DNA of 64,000 nucleotides from positions 1-64,000 of the forward strand of contig NZ_JAENHN010000027.1 in the NCBI RefSeq assembly GCF_016595795.1, in the 5' to 3' direction. Below, piece after piece: positions 53,129-60,854 of the stretch. Every line of letters begins with the position of its first letter. Positions within the stretch are counted from its first letter, which is position 1. The notes under the pieces are model-generated. The model saw nothing but the letters and a program-made list of their open reading frames with translations, was not told the origin of the DNA and did not search any database. Origin of the DNA: Clostridium yunnanense. Its GTDB lineage: Bacteria; Bacillota; Clostridia; Clostridiales; Clostridiaceae. Both the position numbers and the translations under genes were made by a program.

Positions 53129-53755
53129 ATGAATCAAGCATATTTTCAGTTACCGTTAGATAAACAAAATAATTTAATCAATGATGGATATAAACTATTT
53201 GCAATATACCCATATAAGAAAGCTTCGATGATTGCAATTGCTAATGAAGCTGATATCTCAAAATCCTTATTGTTTTATTATTTTAAAAACAAAAAAGAAT
53301 ACTATTTATTTTTATTTGATACTGCTGTTGACTTTATTGATGAATATAAAGAGAAAAGTATTGATAAGGAAATCAAGGACTTTTTTGAGTTAATAAATAA
53401 AACTATGGAACGTAGAATGCAAATAATTCACGACTATCCGTATTTGTATAAGTTTATCACAAGAGCATATTACGAAAACTTTGAAGATATAAAGCTTGAG
53501 ATAGATGAAAAGAAAAGAATAATGCTGCAAACTAAGGAAGAGGAGATATTAAATATTATCGATTATGATAAATTTAAAAATCCAAGTGATGTAAAAATAC
53601 TGCTTGATATAGTTCTATCTGTTGCAGAAGGATGTATGAGAGGACTGGAGGATTTGGACCTTTGGAAGATACAAGGCAAGGTAAATGAGTTTAAGGTTAT
53701 GATGAATTCTTTGAAAAAGTATTATTATAAGAAAGAATATTTGATTAAGCTATAG
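53129..53755 (+). CDS. TetR/AcrR-family transcriptional regulator
   Basis: This 208-aa protein starts with a TetR helix-turn-helix: GYKLFAIYPYKKASMIAIANEADISKSLLFYYF, then NKKEYYLFLF (given in pieces). The C-terminal ~140 residues form the ligand/dimer domain. AAGGAG precedes the ATG. The TAG stop is provided by repeat A9 (the protein ends LIKL). The alpha/beta hydrolase gene follows after that repeat, on the same strand, and may be its target. Confidence 0.85.
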   Translation: MNQAYFQLPLDKQNNLINDGYKLFAIYPYKKASMIAIANEADISKSLLFYYFKNKKEYYLFLFDTAVDFIDEYKEKSIDKEIKDFFELINKTMERRMQIIHDYPYLYKFITRAYYENFEDIKLEIDEKKRIMLQTKEEEILNIIDYDKFKNPSDVKILLDIVLSVAEGCMRGLEDLDLWKIQGKVNEFKVMMNSLKKYYYKKEYLIKL

Positions 53756-53856
53756 ATGAACCACTTCGTAATAAAATTTATTATTTTTAAATTCTCTCAC
53801 AAGAATCTGTGAGAGTTTTGAAAATAGATTTCGGATCGAAGTGGTTCATCTTTATA
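53751..53856. repeat. Family A palindromic repeat (A9), overlapping the tetR stop
   Basis: Arms TATAGATGAACCACTTCG and CGAAGTGGTTCATCTTTATA are near-perfect. The inner hairpin is CTCTCACAAGAATCTGTGAGAG. It is in reverse orientation to A8. Its first five bases carry the upstream TAG stop, and its end is 13 bp before the hydrolase ATG. Confidence 0.88.
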
Positions 53857-53869
53857 AGGGGAGTTCAGT

Positions 53870-54673
53870 ATGGAAAATCAAGCTAGATATTTGGTATTTA
53901 AAAATATGAATTGTAATATTCATTATTGGTATAGAAAGGGAACGACTAATAAGTGGGTGATATTTTTTCATGGAGCAGGTGTTGATGATGAAATGTTCAA
54001 TGAGCAAATTAAGGCATTAGATGACACCTATAACTTAATTGCATGGGACTGTCGAGGCCATGGGTTGTCAAAAATGGAGCAAGGGCAAAAGTTTCAGTTT
54101 AAAGATATGATTAGCGATTGCAAAAAACTATATGAAATTTATAATATTGATAAGGCTGTTCTTATTGGACAATCGATGGGAGGTAACTTAGCACAGGAAA
54201 TAGCTTACTATTATCCAGAGCTAGTAGAGAAATTAGTGCTTATTGATTGTACCAAAAACACAGGCAAGCTCACATTTATAGAAAAATGTTCTTTAAAATG
54301 TACTAAGTTTATCTTTAACTGTTATCCCTGGAAGCTTCTTATAAAGCAGAGTGCTAATGCTTGTGGAAACAAGGAAAGTGTAAAGAAATATGTTAAGAAT
54401 TGCTTTGAAAAGATAGATAAAGAAACCTTTATTGATATTATAACTGATTTAACAAAATGTCTTCATTATGATCCAGAATTCAAGTTTAAGAATCCTGTGT
54501 TATTACTTTGTGGTTCAGATGATAAAACAGGCAATATTAAAAAGATTGCTGAGCCGTGGGCAAAAAGTGATAGTAGTTGTATACTTCATTTTATCGACCA
54601 TGCAGGACATAACTCCAATCAGGATAATCCAGAGATGGTAAATAAGTTGATCATCGACTTTATAAATAGTTAA
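53870..54673 (+). CDS. Alpha/beta hydrolase
   Basis: This 267-aa protein has the alpha/beta hydrolase oxyanion motif HGAG near 35, nucleophile elbow GQSMGG (Ser near 107), acid at CGSDDK near 218 and His at DHAGHNS near 244. Cytosolic enzymes of this fold act as esterases, lipases or carbon-carbon hydrolases; the substrate is unknown. GGGGAG, just after repeat A9, precedes the ATG. Confidence 0.86.
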   Translation: MENQARYLVFKNMNCNIHYWYRKGTTNKWVIFFHGAGVDDEMFNEQIKALDDTYNLIAWDCRGHGLSKMEQGQKFQFKDMISDCKKLYEIYNIDKAVLIGQSMGGNLAQEIAYYYPELVEKLVLIDCTKNTGKLTFIEKCSLKCTKFIFNCYPWKLLIKQSANACGNKESVKKYVKNCFEKIDKETFIDIITDLTKCLHYDPEFKFKNPVLLLCGSDDKTGNIKKIAEPWAKSDSSCILHFIDHAGHNSNQDNPEMVNKLIIDFINS

Positions 54674-54793
54674 TTATATTAGGGGGACATTTATACTGAT
54701 TCGTGGAACTTTTACTATAATCCAGCATAATAATGTTAGTATACAATAGTAAATTATTGTTGAAATAAAGCTTGATGAGGATGGAAGGAGTAA

Positions 54794-54979
54794 ATGAAAA
54801 ATAAATACGTATTCATAATAAGTTTAATTATAATGATAATTTCAATACTAATTATGTATATTAATCGCTTTGTAGAGCCACTTCCAGACATAGCTATAAG
54901 GGTTTTAGGTGGCTTAATGCTTGGTAATATATTTGTTTTAAGTTATAGTGCTGTAAAATTGAAGAATAAAAATCAGTGA
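54794..54979 (+). CDS. Small two-helix membrane protein (61 aa)
   Basis: ATG after GGAAGGAG. Helices: YVFIISLIIMIISILIMYI and IRVLGGLMLGNIFVLSYSA, then a basic end KLKNKNQ. It is monocistronic, followed by a strong terminator at 55057. Function unknown. Confidence 0.65.
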   Translation: MKNKYVFIISLIIMIISILIMYINRFVEPLPDIAIRVLGGLMLGNIFVLSYSAVKLKNKNQ

Positions 54980-55056
54980 TGTTTACTTAATAAAAGAGTA
55001 ATGCAGAAAAATGAATCATAATAGATTTTTTGTGAAGACAGAGAAGCACCTTTATA

Positions 55057-55105
55057 ATAAACCCCACGACGATATTGATTTATATTGTCGTGGGGTTTAT
55101 TTTTA
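55057..55105 (+). terminator. Terminator of the small membrane protein gene
   Basis: ATAAACCCCACGAC and GTCGTGGGGTTTAT form a 14-bp stem with a T-rich tail. A frame from 55011 runs through it and is therefore not considered a gene. Confidence 0.88.
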
Positions 55106-55243
55106 CAACACTGATAAAATAGTTATTGACACGATAGGATTATTGGCACAGCATTTGCTGTACTACTGGAGTGTGTCCGAGAGATTAATAGATAACTAAG
55201 TGCTGCTTTTTTCTACCTATACAAAGTGGTATTACGATATATT

Positions 55244-55300
55244 TTTGTTTACAAAGGAAACAATAGGAGCTATAATGATATTGTTTCCTTAGTAAACAAA
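55244..55300 (+). promoter_or_regulatory. MarR operator-promoter: 57-bp inverted repeat around a consensus promoter
   Basis: TTTGTTTACAAAGGAAACAAT and ATTGTTTCCTTAGTAAACAAA (split arms) are near-perfect inverted repeats. Inside lie TTTACA (55248-55253), a 17-bp spacer and TATAAT (55271-55276), then GTGAGGTG before the marR ATG. This placement fits autorepression by a dimeric MarR protein. Confidence 0.72.
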
Positions 55301-55316
55301 ATGTGAGGTGTTTTAT

Positions 55317-55787
55317 ATGATAACTGATGAACTTCTTAGTACAACTTTTAATAATGTCTCTGAAATACATAATTTAATAAAAAAAACAGAGGAAATGAAG
55401 TTTTTGACCGATTATACATTTACTGAAGTACATTGCATTGAGCAAATAGAAAAAATGGAAGACCCCAATGTTACAAAGTTATCAAAAACCTTTGAAATGA
55501 CTCGGGGGGCAATTAGTAAGATAATAAAAAAACTAATTGAAAAAGGCGCAATAGAGATATATAGAAAGACAGAAAATAAAAAAGAAATTTATTATAAACT
55601 TACTGAAAGCGGTATGTTAACATTCATGGAGCATGAAGAAATGCACAAATCAAGGCTAGAAAGAGATAAAGTTATCTTCAGTAAATTAAGTGAAGATGAG
55701 AAGGCTACTTTTGTAAATATTTTAAATAAGGTTCATGAACAACTGACTGTAGAACTAAAAGATGCAGGCATTGACGAGTATATATAA
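55317..55787 (+). CDS. MarR-family transcriptional regulator
   Basis: This protein is about 156 aa. The winged helix-turn-helix spans ~40-110 (LSKTFEMTRGAISKIIKKLIEKGAIEIYRKTENKKEIYYKLTESG in pieces). N- and C-terminal helices form the dimer domain. I start at the ATG at 55317, 6 nt after GAGGTG. Directly upstream is a consensus promoter inside an inverted repeat (55244-55300). The esterase gene starts 60 bp after its stop on the same strand, so the two form an operon. Confidence 0.87.
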   Translation: MITDELLSTTFNNVSEIHNLIKKTEEMKFLTDYTFTEVHCIEQIEKMEDPNVTKLSKTFEMTRGAISKIIKKLIEKGAIEIYRKTENKKEIYYKLTESGMLTFMEHEEMHKSRLERDKVIFSKLSEDEKATFVNILNKVHEQLTVELKDAGIDEYI

Positions 55788-55846
55788 TGAAATAATTAAA
55801 AACATTGCAAATTAAAATTTTGATAATATGAGAGGATGACACCTAT

Positions 55847-56797
55847 ATGAAACAAGAAATTTATATCTGCGGTAAGAAAAAATCTGAATTGGTTAAGGGT
55901 ATACTTGCAAATTTTCCACCTGATTTTTTAGAAGATGTAAATGCAAATATATCAGATATTAAAACTAAACATCTTGATTTACCGTATTGTGATTTACCGG
56001 ATTCAAAAACTTTGGATATTTATCTTCCAGATCAAGGTGAAAAGCCATTTCCAGTGTTGGTTTTCTTTTTTGGAGGTGGATTCTTATTCGGGGACAAAAG
56101 AGGAACTCAATTAGAAATACCTCTTTTAGCCAGAGAATTAGGATTTGCTGTGGTAAGTGTCAATTACACTTTAAGCAGCGAAGGAGAGTATCCAAGACTT
56201 GTATATGATGTAAAATCATCCATAAGATATTTACGTGCAAATGCAGAACAATATGGGCTTGATTCAAAAAAGATAATTACAATTGGGTTTTCTGCTGGAG
56301 GAACTCTTTCAGCATTACTTGGAACTACCTCTGGTGTAAAGGAGTTGGAGGGACTATCCTTTGGAAACTCAGATTATTCAAGTGATGTTCAGGGAGTTAT
56401 AGATTTCTGTGGTCCAACAAATATTCTTGCTATGAAAGATGAAATGAGTGAGCATGTATTGAAAACTGGAATATCACCTTCACTGTCCTATGGTGAGCCA
56501 GATTCGGTAGAATCATTACTTTTTGGTGCACTAGCAAGTGATGTACCTGAAAAGGCTAAAGCTTTTTCGCCTATTACGCATGTTAATTCCAATGTTCCAC
56601 AATTTCTTATAATACATGGAGCACAGGACGATACTGTACCTCCACAGCAGTCTATTGAACTTGCAGAGTTGATAGAAGAAAAGGCAGGAAAAGATAAAGT
56701 AGAATGCCATATCTTAGAAGATGCTGGACACTGTGATGAAGAATTTTTTAAGGATGCAGTTCCACTAATGTTCAACTTCTTAAATAAATATATTTAA
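55847..56797 (+). CDS. Alpha/beta hydrolase (lipase/esterase, BD-FAE/HSL-like)
   Basis: This 316-aa protein has the oxyanion motif FFGGGFLFGD near 74, nucleophile elbow GFSAGG (Ser near 144), acid in IHGAQDDTVPP near 262 and His in DAGHCDEEF near 296. This is the hormone-sensitive-lipase or ferulic-esterase-like group acting on small esters; no signal peptide, so cytosolic. GAGAGGATGAC lies before the ATG. It is in an operon with the MarR gene upstream, which probably controls it. Confidence 0.87.
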   Translation: MKQEIYICGKKKSELVKGILANFPPDFLEDVNANISDIKTKHLDLPYCDLPDSKTLDIYLPDQGEKPFPVLVFFFGGGFLFGDKRGTQLEIPLLARELGFAVVSVNYTLSSEGEYPRLVYDVKSSIRYLRANAEQYGLDSKKIITIGFSAGGTLSALLGTTSGVKELEGLSFGNSDYSSDVQGVIDFCGPTNILAMKDEMSEHVLKTGISPSLSYGEPDSVESLLFGALASDVPEKAKAFSPITHVNSNVPQFLIIHGAQDDTVPPQQSIELAELIEEKAGKDKVECHILEDAGHCDEEFFKDAVPLMFNFLNKYI

Positions 56798-56895
56798 AAA
56801 AGAATTATTAATTTGGTAAACCGTTAAGAACAAGAGGCTATTACTGAAACAGAGCTAAACAAATAAACTAGAATTAAATTTTGATGTAAGTCTAT

Positions 56896-56930
56896 TAAAA
56901 CCTCGGCAGAAATGTCGAGGTTTTTAACTA
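56896..56930 (+). terminator. Terminator of the marR/esterase operon
   Basis: AAAACCTCGGCA and TGTCGAGGTTTTT form the stem, with a GAAA-like loop and T run. Confidence 0.85.
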
Positions 56931-57002
56931 TCGAATTATTAAATATATACCATTTCAATTCCAAATGAAAAGTAAGTTCTATAGTATATTAAGAAAAAAA
57001 TA

Positions 57003-57596
57003 CTAGCTTTTAGAAGAAAACATCTCAATACTAGGCATTACATAAGGTAATATATTATGTGAAAGTTCTTCAGCTGAAAGCTGTCTCCCTTGACTATACC
57101 AGTAGCTAGTAGCTCCATATATAGAATTACTTATCATTATGGATAATAGATCTAACTTATCTTGATCAATGATGCCAAAGGCAGTGGTGTTTGTTAACAT
57201 TAGAGCAATAAGTTCTTTAAGCTTAAGCTGTATCTTACTATCCATAAAAGAAGAAATTGATTTATAAACCATATTACAATGATTGCTGATATTCTCATGA
57301 TAATTGCACATAGCAACTATTAAATCCTTTAGTGTATCTTCATTTAACTGTACATCAGCTTGAAGTTTACTGGATATGCCAGAGGTGAAGGCATCCGAAA
57401 GCAACTGATCTAGAAGAATATACTTATCTTCAAAATGAGCATAAAAGGTGGATCTATTTATATTGGCTCTTTCTACTATATATTTTACGGTTATTGCTTC
57501 AAAAACTTTTTCTCTTGTTAAGGAAAGAAAGGCATCTTGTATCAAAATGCGAGTTCTAGCAGCTCTTGGATCTATTTTTTTAGTTTCAGGTGTCAT
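57003..57596 (-). CDS. TetR-family transcriptional regulator
   Basis: This 197-aa protein has the helix-turn-helix AARTRILIQDAFLSLTREKVF, TVKYIVERANINRSTFYAHFEDK, near 12-55. The C-terminal TetR_C-like domain includes HNILPYVMPS. It is divergent from the Old Yellow Enzyme gene at 57835. The 238-bp gap holds an inverted repeat (57650-57682) suitable for control of both genes. Confidence 0.86.
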   Translation of the reverse strand: MTPETKKIDPRAARTRILIQDAFLSLTREKVFEAITVKYIVERANINRSTFYAHFEDKYILLDQLLSDAFTSGISSKLQADVQLNEDTLKDLIVAMCNYHENISNHCNMVYKSISSFMDSKIQLKLKELIALMLTNTTAFGIIDQDKLDLLSIMISNSIYGATSYWYSQGRQLSAEELSHNILPYVMPSIEMFSSKS

Positions 57597-57649
57597 TTAT
57601 CATACCTCTTAATAAAATGTTTCTCCATCACTTTTAATACTTTGATGGG

Positions 57650-57682
57650 TTAACCGACAGAACTGAAGTTTTGTTGGTTGAA
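57650..57682. promoter_or_regulatory. Putative TetR operator
   Basis: TTAACCGACAGAAC and GTTTTGTTGGTTGAA form an inverted repeat (AACCnACAnAAC plan) with a TGAA centre. It lies midway between the divergent tetR and Old Yellow Enzyme genes. Confidence 0.5.
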
Positions 57683-57834
57683 CTAGTTTCCTACGGATAT
57701 TATCATAATAACATGCAGAAATCACTTTGACAACACGTGTTGGAGAGAGGGGTGGCATTGACATTAAAAGCTATAAGTTTATAAGGATATCCGGTTCAAT
57801 TATATTAAAATTATGTAAAAGGAGCTAGAATAGA

Positions 57835-58878
57835 ATGAAATTATTATTTGATAAAACTAATATAGGAAAGTTAGAATTAAAGAACAGATTTTTTAGATCT
57901 GCAACTGGTGATGGCTTTATTAAGGATGGACACCCAACAGAGGAAATGTTTGCAGCATATGAAGAGTTAGCTAGAGGTGGCGTTGGAACCATAATAACAG
58001 GCAACGCTAAAATAACTGACTACAAGATTCCGTTTTTTGATATGCTTAGTATAGAGGATGATTCTTTTATACCTGAACTAAAAAGTTTTACTGATAGAGT
58101 CCATGCTTTGAAAACCAATATCATACTTCAAATTGCATACTTTGGTTCATTAATTGGAGCAGAAGAAGGAGATATTTTAGGTCCAAGTGCTATACCGAAT
58201 TTTATATCAAAAATTGTACCTAAGGAAATGTCAAAGGAAGATATTAAATATATACAAAAGGCATTTGCGATCGCAGCACTAAGAAGTAAAAAAGCTGGTT
58301 TTGATGGTGTACAGCTTCACGCAGCACATGGTTTTCTTTTGAGTCAGTTTTTAACTCCATATTATAACCGTAGAACAGATGAATATGGTGGAAATATCGA
58401 AAATAGAGCGAGAATGCTTATAGAGACTTGCAAGGAAGTAAGAGAACTGGTAGGAGAAGACTATCCTATTTTAATAAAGATAAATAGTAGTGATGCTATG
58501 GAGCAAGGGATGACATTTGAAGAATGCAAATATGTTTGTAAAAAGTTGCAAGAGGTTGGAGTAAATGCAGTGGAGATAAGCGGCAGTACCCACACTTTCA
58601 AGCCGCAACAAGAAGCATACTTTAAGGATTATGCTGCAGAAATTGCCTCTGAGATTGATATACCGATTATCGTAGTTGGAGGAAATAGAGACTATGCAGC
58701 TATGGAAGCTATATTAAATGAAACTTCTATCGAGTATTTCTCATTCTCAAGACCATTTATTGCAGAAAGTGATTTTATTAGACGCTGGGAAAACGGAGAT
58801 ACAAGTAGAGTAAAGTGTGTTTCCTGTAATGGCTGCAACAGGCCAGAAAGTATGGGAAGATGTGTATTGAAAAAGTAG
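57835..58878 (+). CDS. NADH:flavin oxidoreductase (Old Yellow Enzyme family)
   Basis: This 347-aa TIM-barrel flavoenzyme has LELKNRFFRSATGDG near 14, DGVQLHAAHGFLLSQFLTPYYNRRTDEYGG near 160-190 in pieces (the HxxH substrate pair), FSFSRPFIAESDFIRRW and a C-terminal CVSCNGCN. The Cys motif is a variant of the Fe-S motif of the larger enoate reductases, and the NAD(P)H-binding extension is absent. FMN-dependent reduction of enones or nitro compounds is expected. AAAGGAGC precedes the ATG. It is divergently paired with a TetR gene. Confidence 0.87.
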   Translation: MKLLFDKTNIGKLELKNRFFRSATGDGFIKDGHPTEEMFAAYEELARGGVGTIITGNAKITDYKIPFFDMLSIEDDSFIPELKSFTDRVHALKTNIILQIAYFGSLIGAEEGDILGPSAIPNFISKIVPKEMSKEDIKYIQKAFAIAALRSKKAGFDGVQLHAAHGFLLSQFLTPYYNRRTDEYGGNIENRARMLIETCKEVRELVGEDYPILIKINSSDAMEQGMTFEECKYVCKKLQEVGVNAVEISGSTHTFKPQQEAYFKDYAAEIASEIDIPIIVVGGNRDYAAMEAILNETSIEYFSFSRPFIAESDFIRRWENGDTSRVKCVSCNGCNRPESMGRCVLKK

Positions 58879-59110
58879 GCGCTGTTAAACACCATGTTGA
58901 AATTAATTAGTTAATCATCCGACGCTTTAATGAGCTTACGCAAAGAATTAATATGATTTTATCATATTCCATGTCTAAAAATGTAAACTCACTACGTTCG
59001 AACAGTACATTTTTACTTTTTAAAAATCCATGCATTATATAAATATTTTATAACTTAAATTTAATAAAATAAAAGGTCACCTGAATTAAAAGTAAAAAGT
59101 AAAAATTTAT

Positions 59111-59192
59111 CGCCTGCCAGAATTTCTTCACATACGTTCAGAAAAGGCAGATGCGTAAAAAATAACTAACAAAGAACGATTAGTGATTTTTT
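59111..59192 (+). ncRNA. Candidate structured small RNA, copy 2
   Basis: The outer stem is CTGCC with GGCAG; the inner stem is TTTCT with AGAAA. The core ends AGATGCGTAAAAAA. A terminator follows with AAAATAACTAA and TTAGTGATTTTTT arms. Compared with copy 1 at 35464, the inner stem has a compensatory CG to TA pair change and the outer stem a GC/GU change, while the terminator sequence is unrelated. Confidence 0.55.
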
Positions 59193-59443
59193 AGAGCCAT
59201 TCCATCTGACAAAATCATTTAATTCTAATAGCTTGCTCATAGAGCGTCTCCTGTATAACTAATTAATTTCAACAATATTATTAAACATAGCCTAAAAATA
59301 AAATAAGTAAATGTGCCATAAGTTAGAAGCTTAATGGCGCATTTTTTTACAGTATAGGAAGGATCCATGAAACTAAAGCTATTGATACTTTTTAAACAAT
59401 ATAATAAAATGTTTGAAAAGTAGAAAATTAGGAGGAATAATCA

Positions 59444-59965
59444 ATGCTGTTAGATCAATTAAAGACTAGAAGAAGCATTAGAAAGTATGAAGATAAGGTA
59501 GTTGAAAAGGAAAAAATAGATACAATACTTAAAAGTGCACTACTTGCACCATCATCCATGTCAAGAAAGCCACTACAATTCATCGCTGTTACTGATACAG
59601 AATTGCTTAAAAAACTTTCTGTGTGCAGAGAACCAGGTCCTCGTTATTTGGCAGCTGCACCTTTAGCGATTATAGTTATAGCAGATAATACCGCAAGTGA
59701 TGTATGGGTTGAAGATGCATCCATAGCAGCAACTTTTATGCAATTAACGGCACACGACTTAGGACTTGGATCATGTTGGATACAAGTAAGAAAAAGATTC
59801 CGTACAGAACAAGAGACAGCAGAGCAATATATTAAAGAAGTAATGGGGATACCTGAACAGTATAGTGTTCAATGCATTTTATCTATTGGCTATCCTGGAG
59901 AGGAAAAAAAGCCTTATGAAGAAGAGGCTTTGCAGTATGAAAAACTTCATTTTAATAAATTTTAA
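59444..59965 (+). CDS. Nitroreductase-family flavoprotein
   Basis: This 173-aa protein starts LDQLKTRRSIRKYEDK, the FMN-binding N-terminus of nitroreductases. Then LAPSSMSRKPLQF near 33, AAPLAIIVIADN near 66 and GLGSCWIQVRKRF near 104. It is the short type that reduces nitro groups or quinones with NAD(P)H, usually as a homodimer. AGGAGG precedes the ATG. It is monocistronic. Confidence 0.87.
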   Translation: MLLDQLKTRRSIRKYEDKVVEKEKIDTILKSALLAPSSMSRKPLQFIAVTDTELLKKLSVCREPGPRYLAAAPLAIIVIADNTASDVWVEDASIAATFMQLTAHDLGLGSCWIQVRKRFRTEQETAEQYIKEVMGIPEQYSVQCILSIGYPGEEKKPYEEEALQYEKLHFNKF

Positions 59966-60011
59966 GTTTAGGCTATGTCAAAGAATAATGTTGATAATAT
60001 GCAAATTATTA

Positions 60012-60041
60012 GGGGAACTTTTTAATAAGTTGCCCTAATAA
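60012..60041. repeat. AGGGGAAC/GTTGCCCT hairpin (relative of the TTAAGGGAAC family)
   Basis: TTAGGGGAACTTTTTAATAAGTTGCCCTAATAA is a degenerate stem of the same type as at 45224 and 48762. It follows the nitroreductase stop by about 47 bp. Confidence 0.45.
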
Positions 60042-60185
60042 GTATGTTTAATCTACATTATCTACGTTAAATTCAAGTTCAAGACATCTATTAGATGATA
60101 GTTTTTAATAGCGTTTATTATAACATAACTTACAAAATATGTTATGGTAAAGACAGTTAAATAAATATTCTGTTTAAGATAATGG

Positions 60186-60569
60186 TTATAGTGTGATATT
60201 ACGTTCTTGAAAGACTTTTTTTGCTGTAAAGATAGCATTTAGTACTTTGGGAAATCCAGTATAAGGTATGCATTGCAGAAAGGTTTCTACCACTTTGACT
60301 GGCTCTATTCCTGTGTTTAAGGCTCCGTTAATATGAACTTCTAATTGTGGTTCGCATCCACCAGCTGTAAGTAGGCTAACGATAGTAATCATTTCTCGCT
60401 CCTGAAGTGATAAAACAGGTCTAGAATAAATATCACCAAAAGCAAATTCAATGATGTATTTTCCGAGGTCTGGTGATATATCTTGTAGAGATTGAATCAC
60501 TGCATCGCCACCTTTTCCATCTACAGCTTTTAATTTTTCCATTCCTTTTATAAATCTTGTATTATCCAT
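60186..60569 (-). CDS. Carboxymuconolactone decarboxylase/AhpD-like protein
   Basis: In this 127-aa protein, the CMD core YSRPVLSLQEREMITIVSLLTAGGC near 50-75 places the Cys where the AhpD-type CxxC would begin, but only one Cys is present, so it is the gamma-carboxymuconolactone decarboxylase-like subgroup. Helices follow (QLEVHINGALNTGIEPVKV). GGAGGT precedes the ATG. It is divergent from a MerR-type gene. A 19-bp-spacer promoter at 60601-60631 indicates MerR-dependent activation. Confidence 0.84.
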   Translation of the reverse strand: MDNTRFIKGMEKLKAVDGKGGDAVIQSLQDISPDLGKYIIEFAFGDIYSRPVLSLQEREMITIVSLLTAGGCEPQLEVHINGALNTGIEPVKVVETFLQCIPYTGFPKVLNAIFTAKKVFQERNITL

Positions 60570-60600
60570 AATAAAACCTCCAAATGTAGTTGATATTTGA

Positions 60601-60631
60601 AGAATATCACTTCAAGTATGGTTTAAGTCAA
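60601..60631 (-). promoter_or_regulatory. MerR-dependent promoter of the carboxymuconolactone decarboxylase gene
   Basis: On the minus strand: TTGACT (60626-60631), a 19-bp spacer containing the dyad ACTTAAACCATACTTGAAGT, and TATTCT (60601-60606). An over-long 19-bp spacer with a central dyad is the hallmark of MerR-activated promoters. Confidence 0.75.
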
Positions 60632-60651
60632 TGAACAAATTATGAATTATA

Positions 60652-60757
60652 GATAAAGATGAAACACTTCGATCCTCAATCTATTTTTAAAACTCTCACG
60701 GCTTATGGAGATTTTCGGGCAAGTATAACTTAATAGTTGAGCTAGGAACCCTATAGA
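60652..60757. repeat. Chimeric repeat: left half family A (A10), right half family C (C3)
   Basis: From 60652 it reads as the left half of A8 (AGATGAAACACTTCGATCC...ACTCTCACGGCTTATGG). From about 60706 it continues as the right half of C2 (TTCGGGCAAGTATAACTTAATAGTTGAGCTAGGAACCC). It lies in the divergent CMD/MerR gap. Confidence 0.72.
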
Positions 60758-60854
60758 AAAATTCAAATAAAATGTAAGTTTATGATATAATTACAGATAA
60801 TGGGTAATGCCATTTTGATATGTTATGAAAGAATTTATACAGGCGAGGTGTGAA

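Noticed and set aside
55011-55199. 62-codon plus-strand frame after the small membrane protein gene
   Set aside because: It runs straight through a strong intrinsic terminator (55057-55105) and has no good ribosome binding site; the apparent coding is chance.
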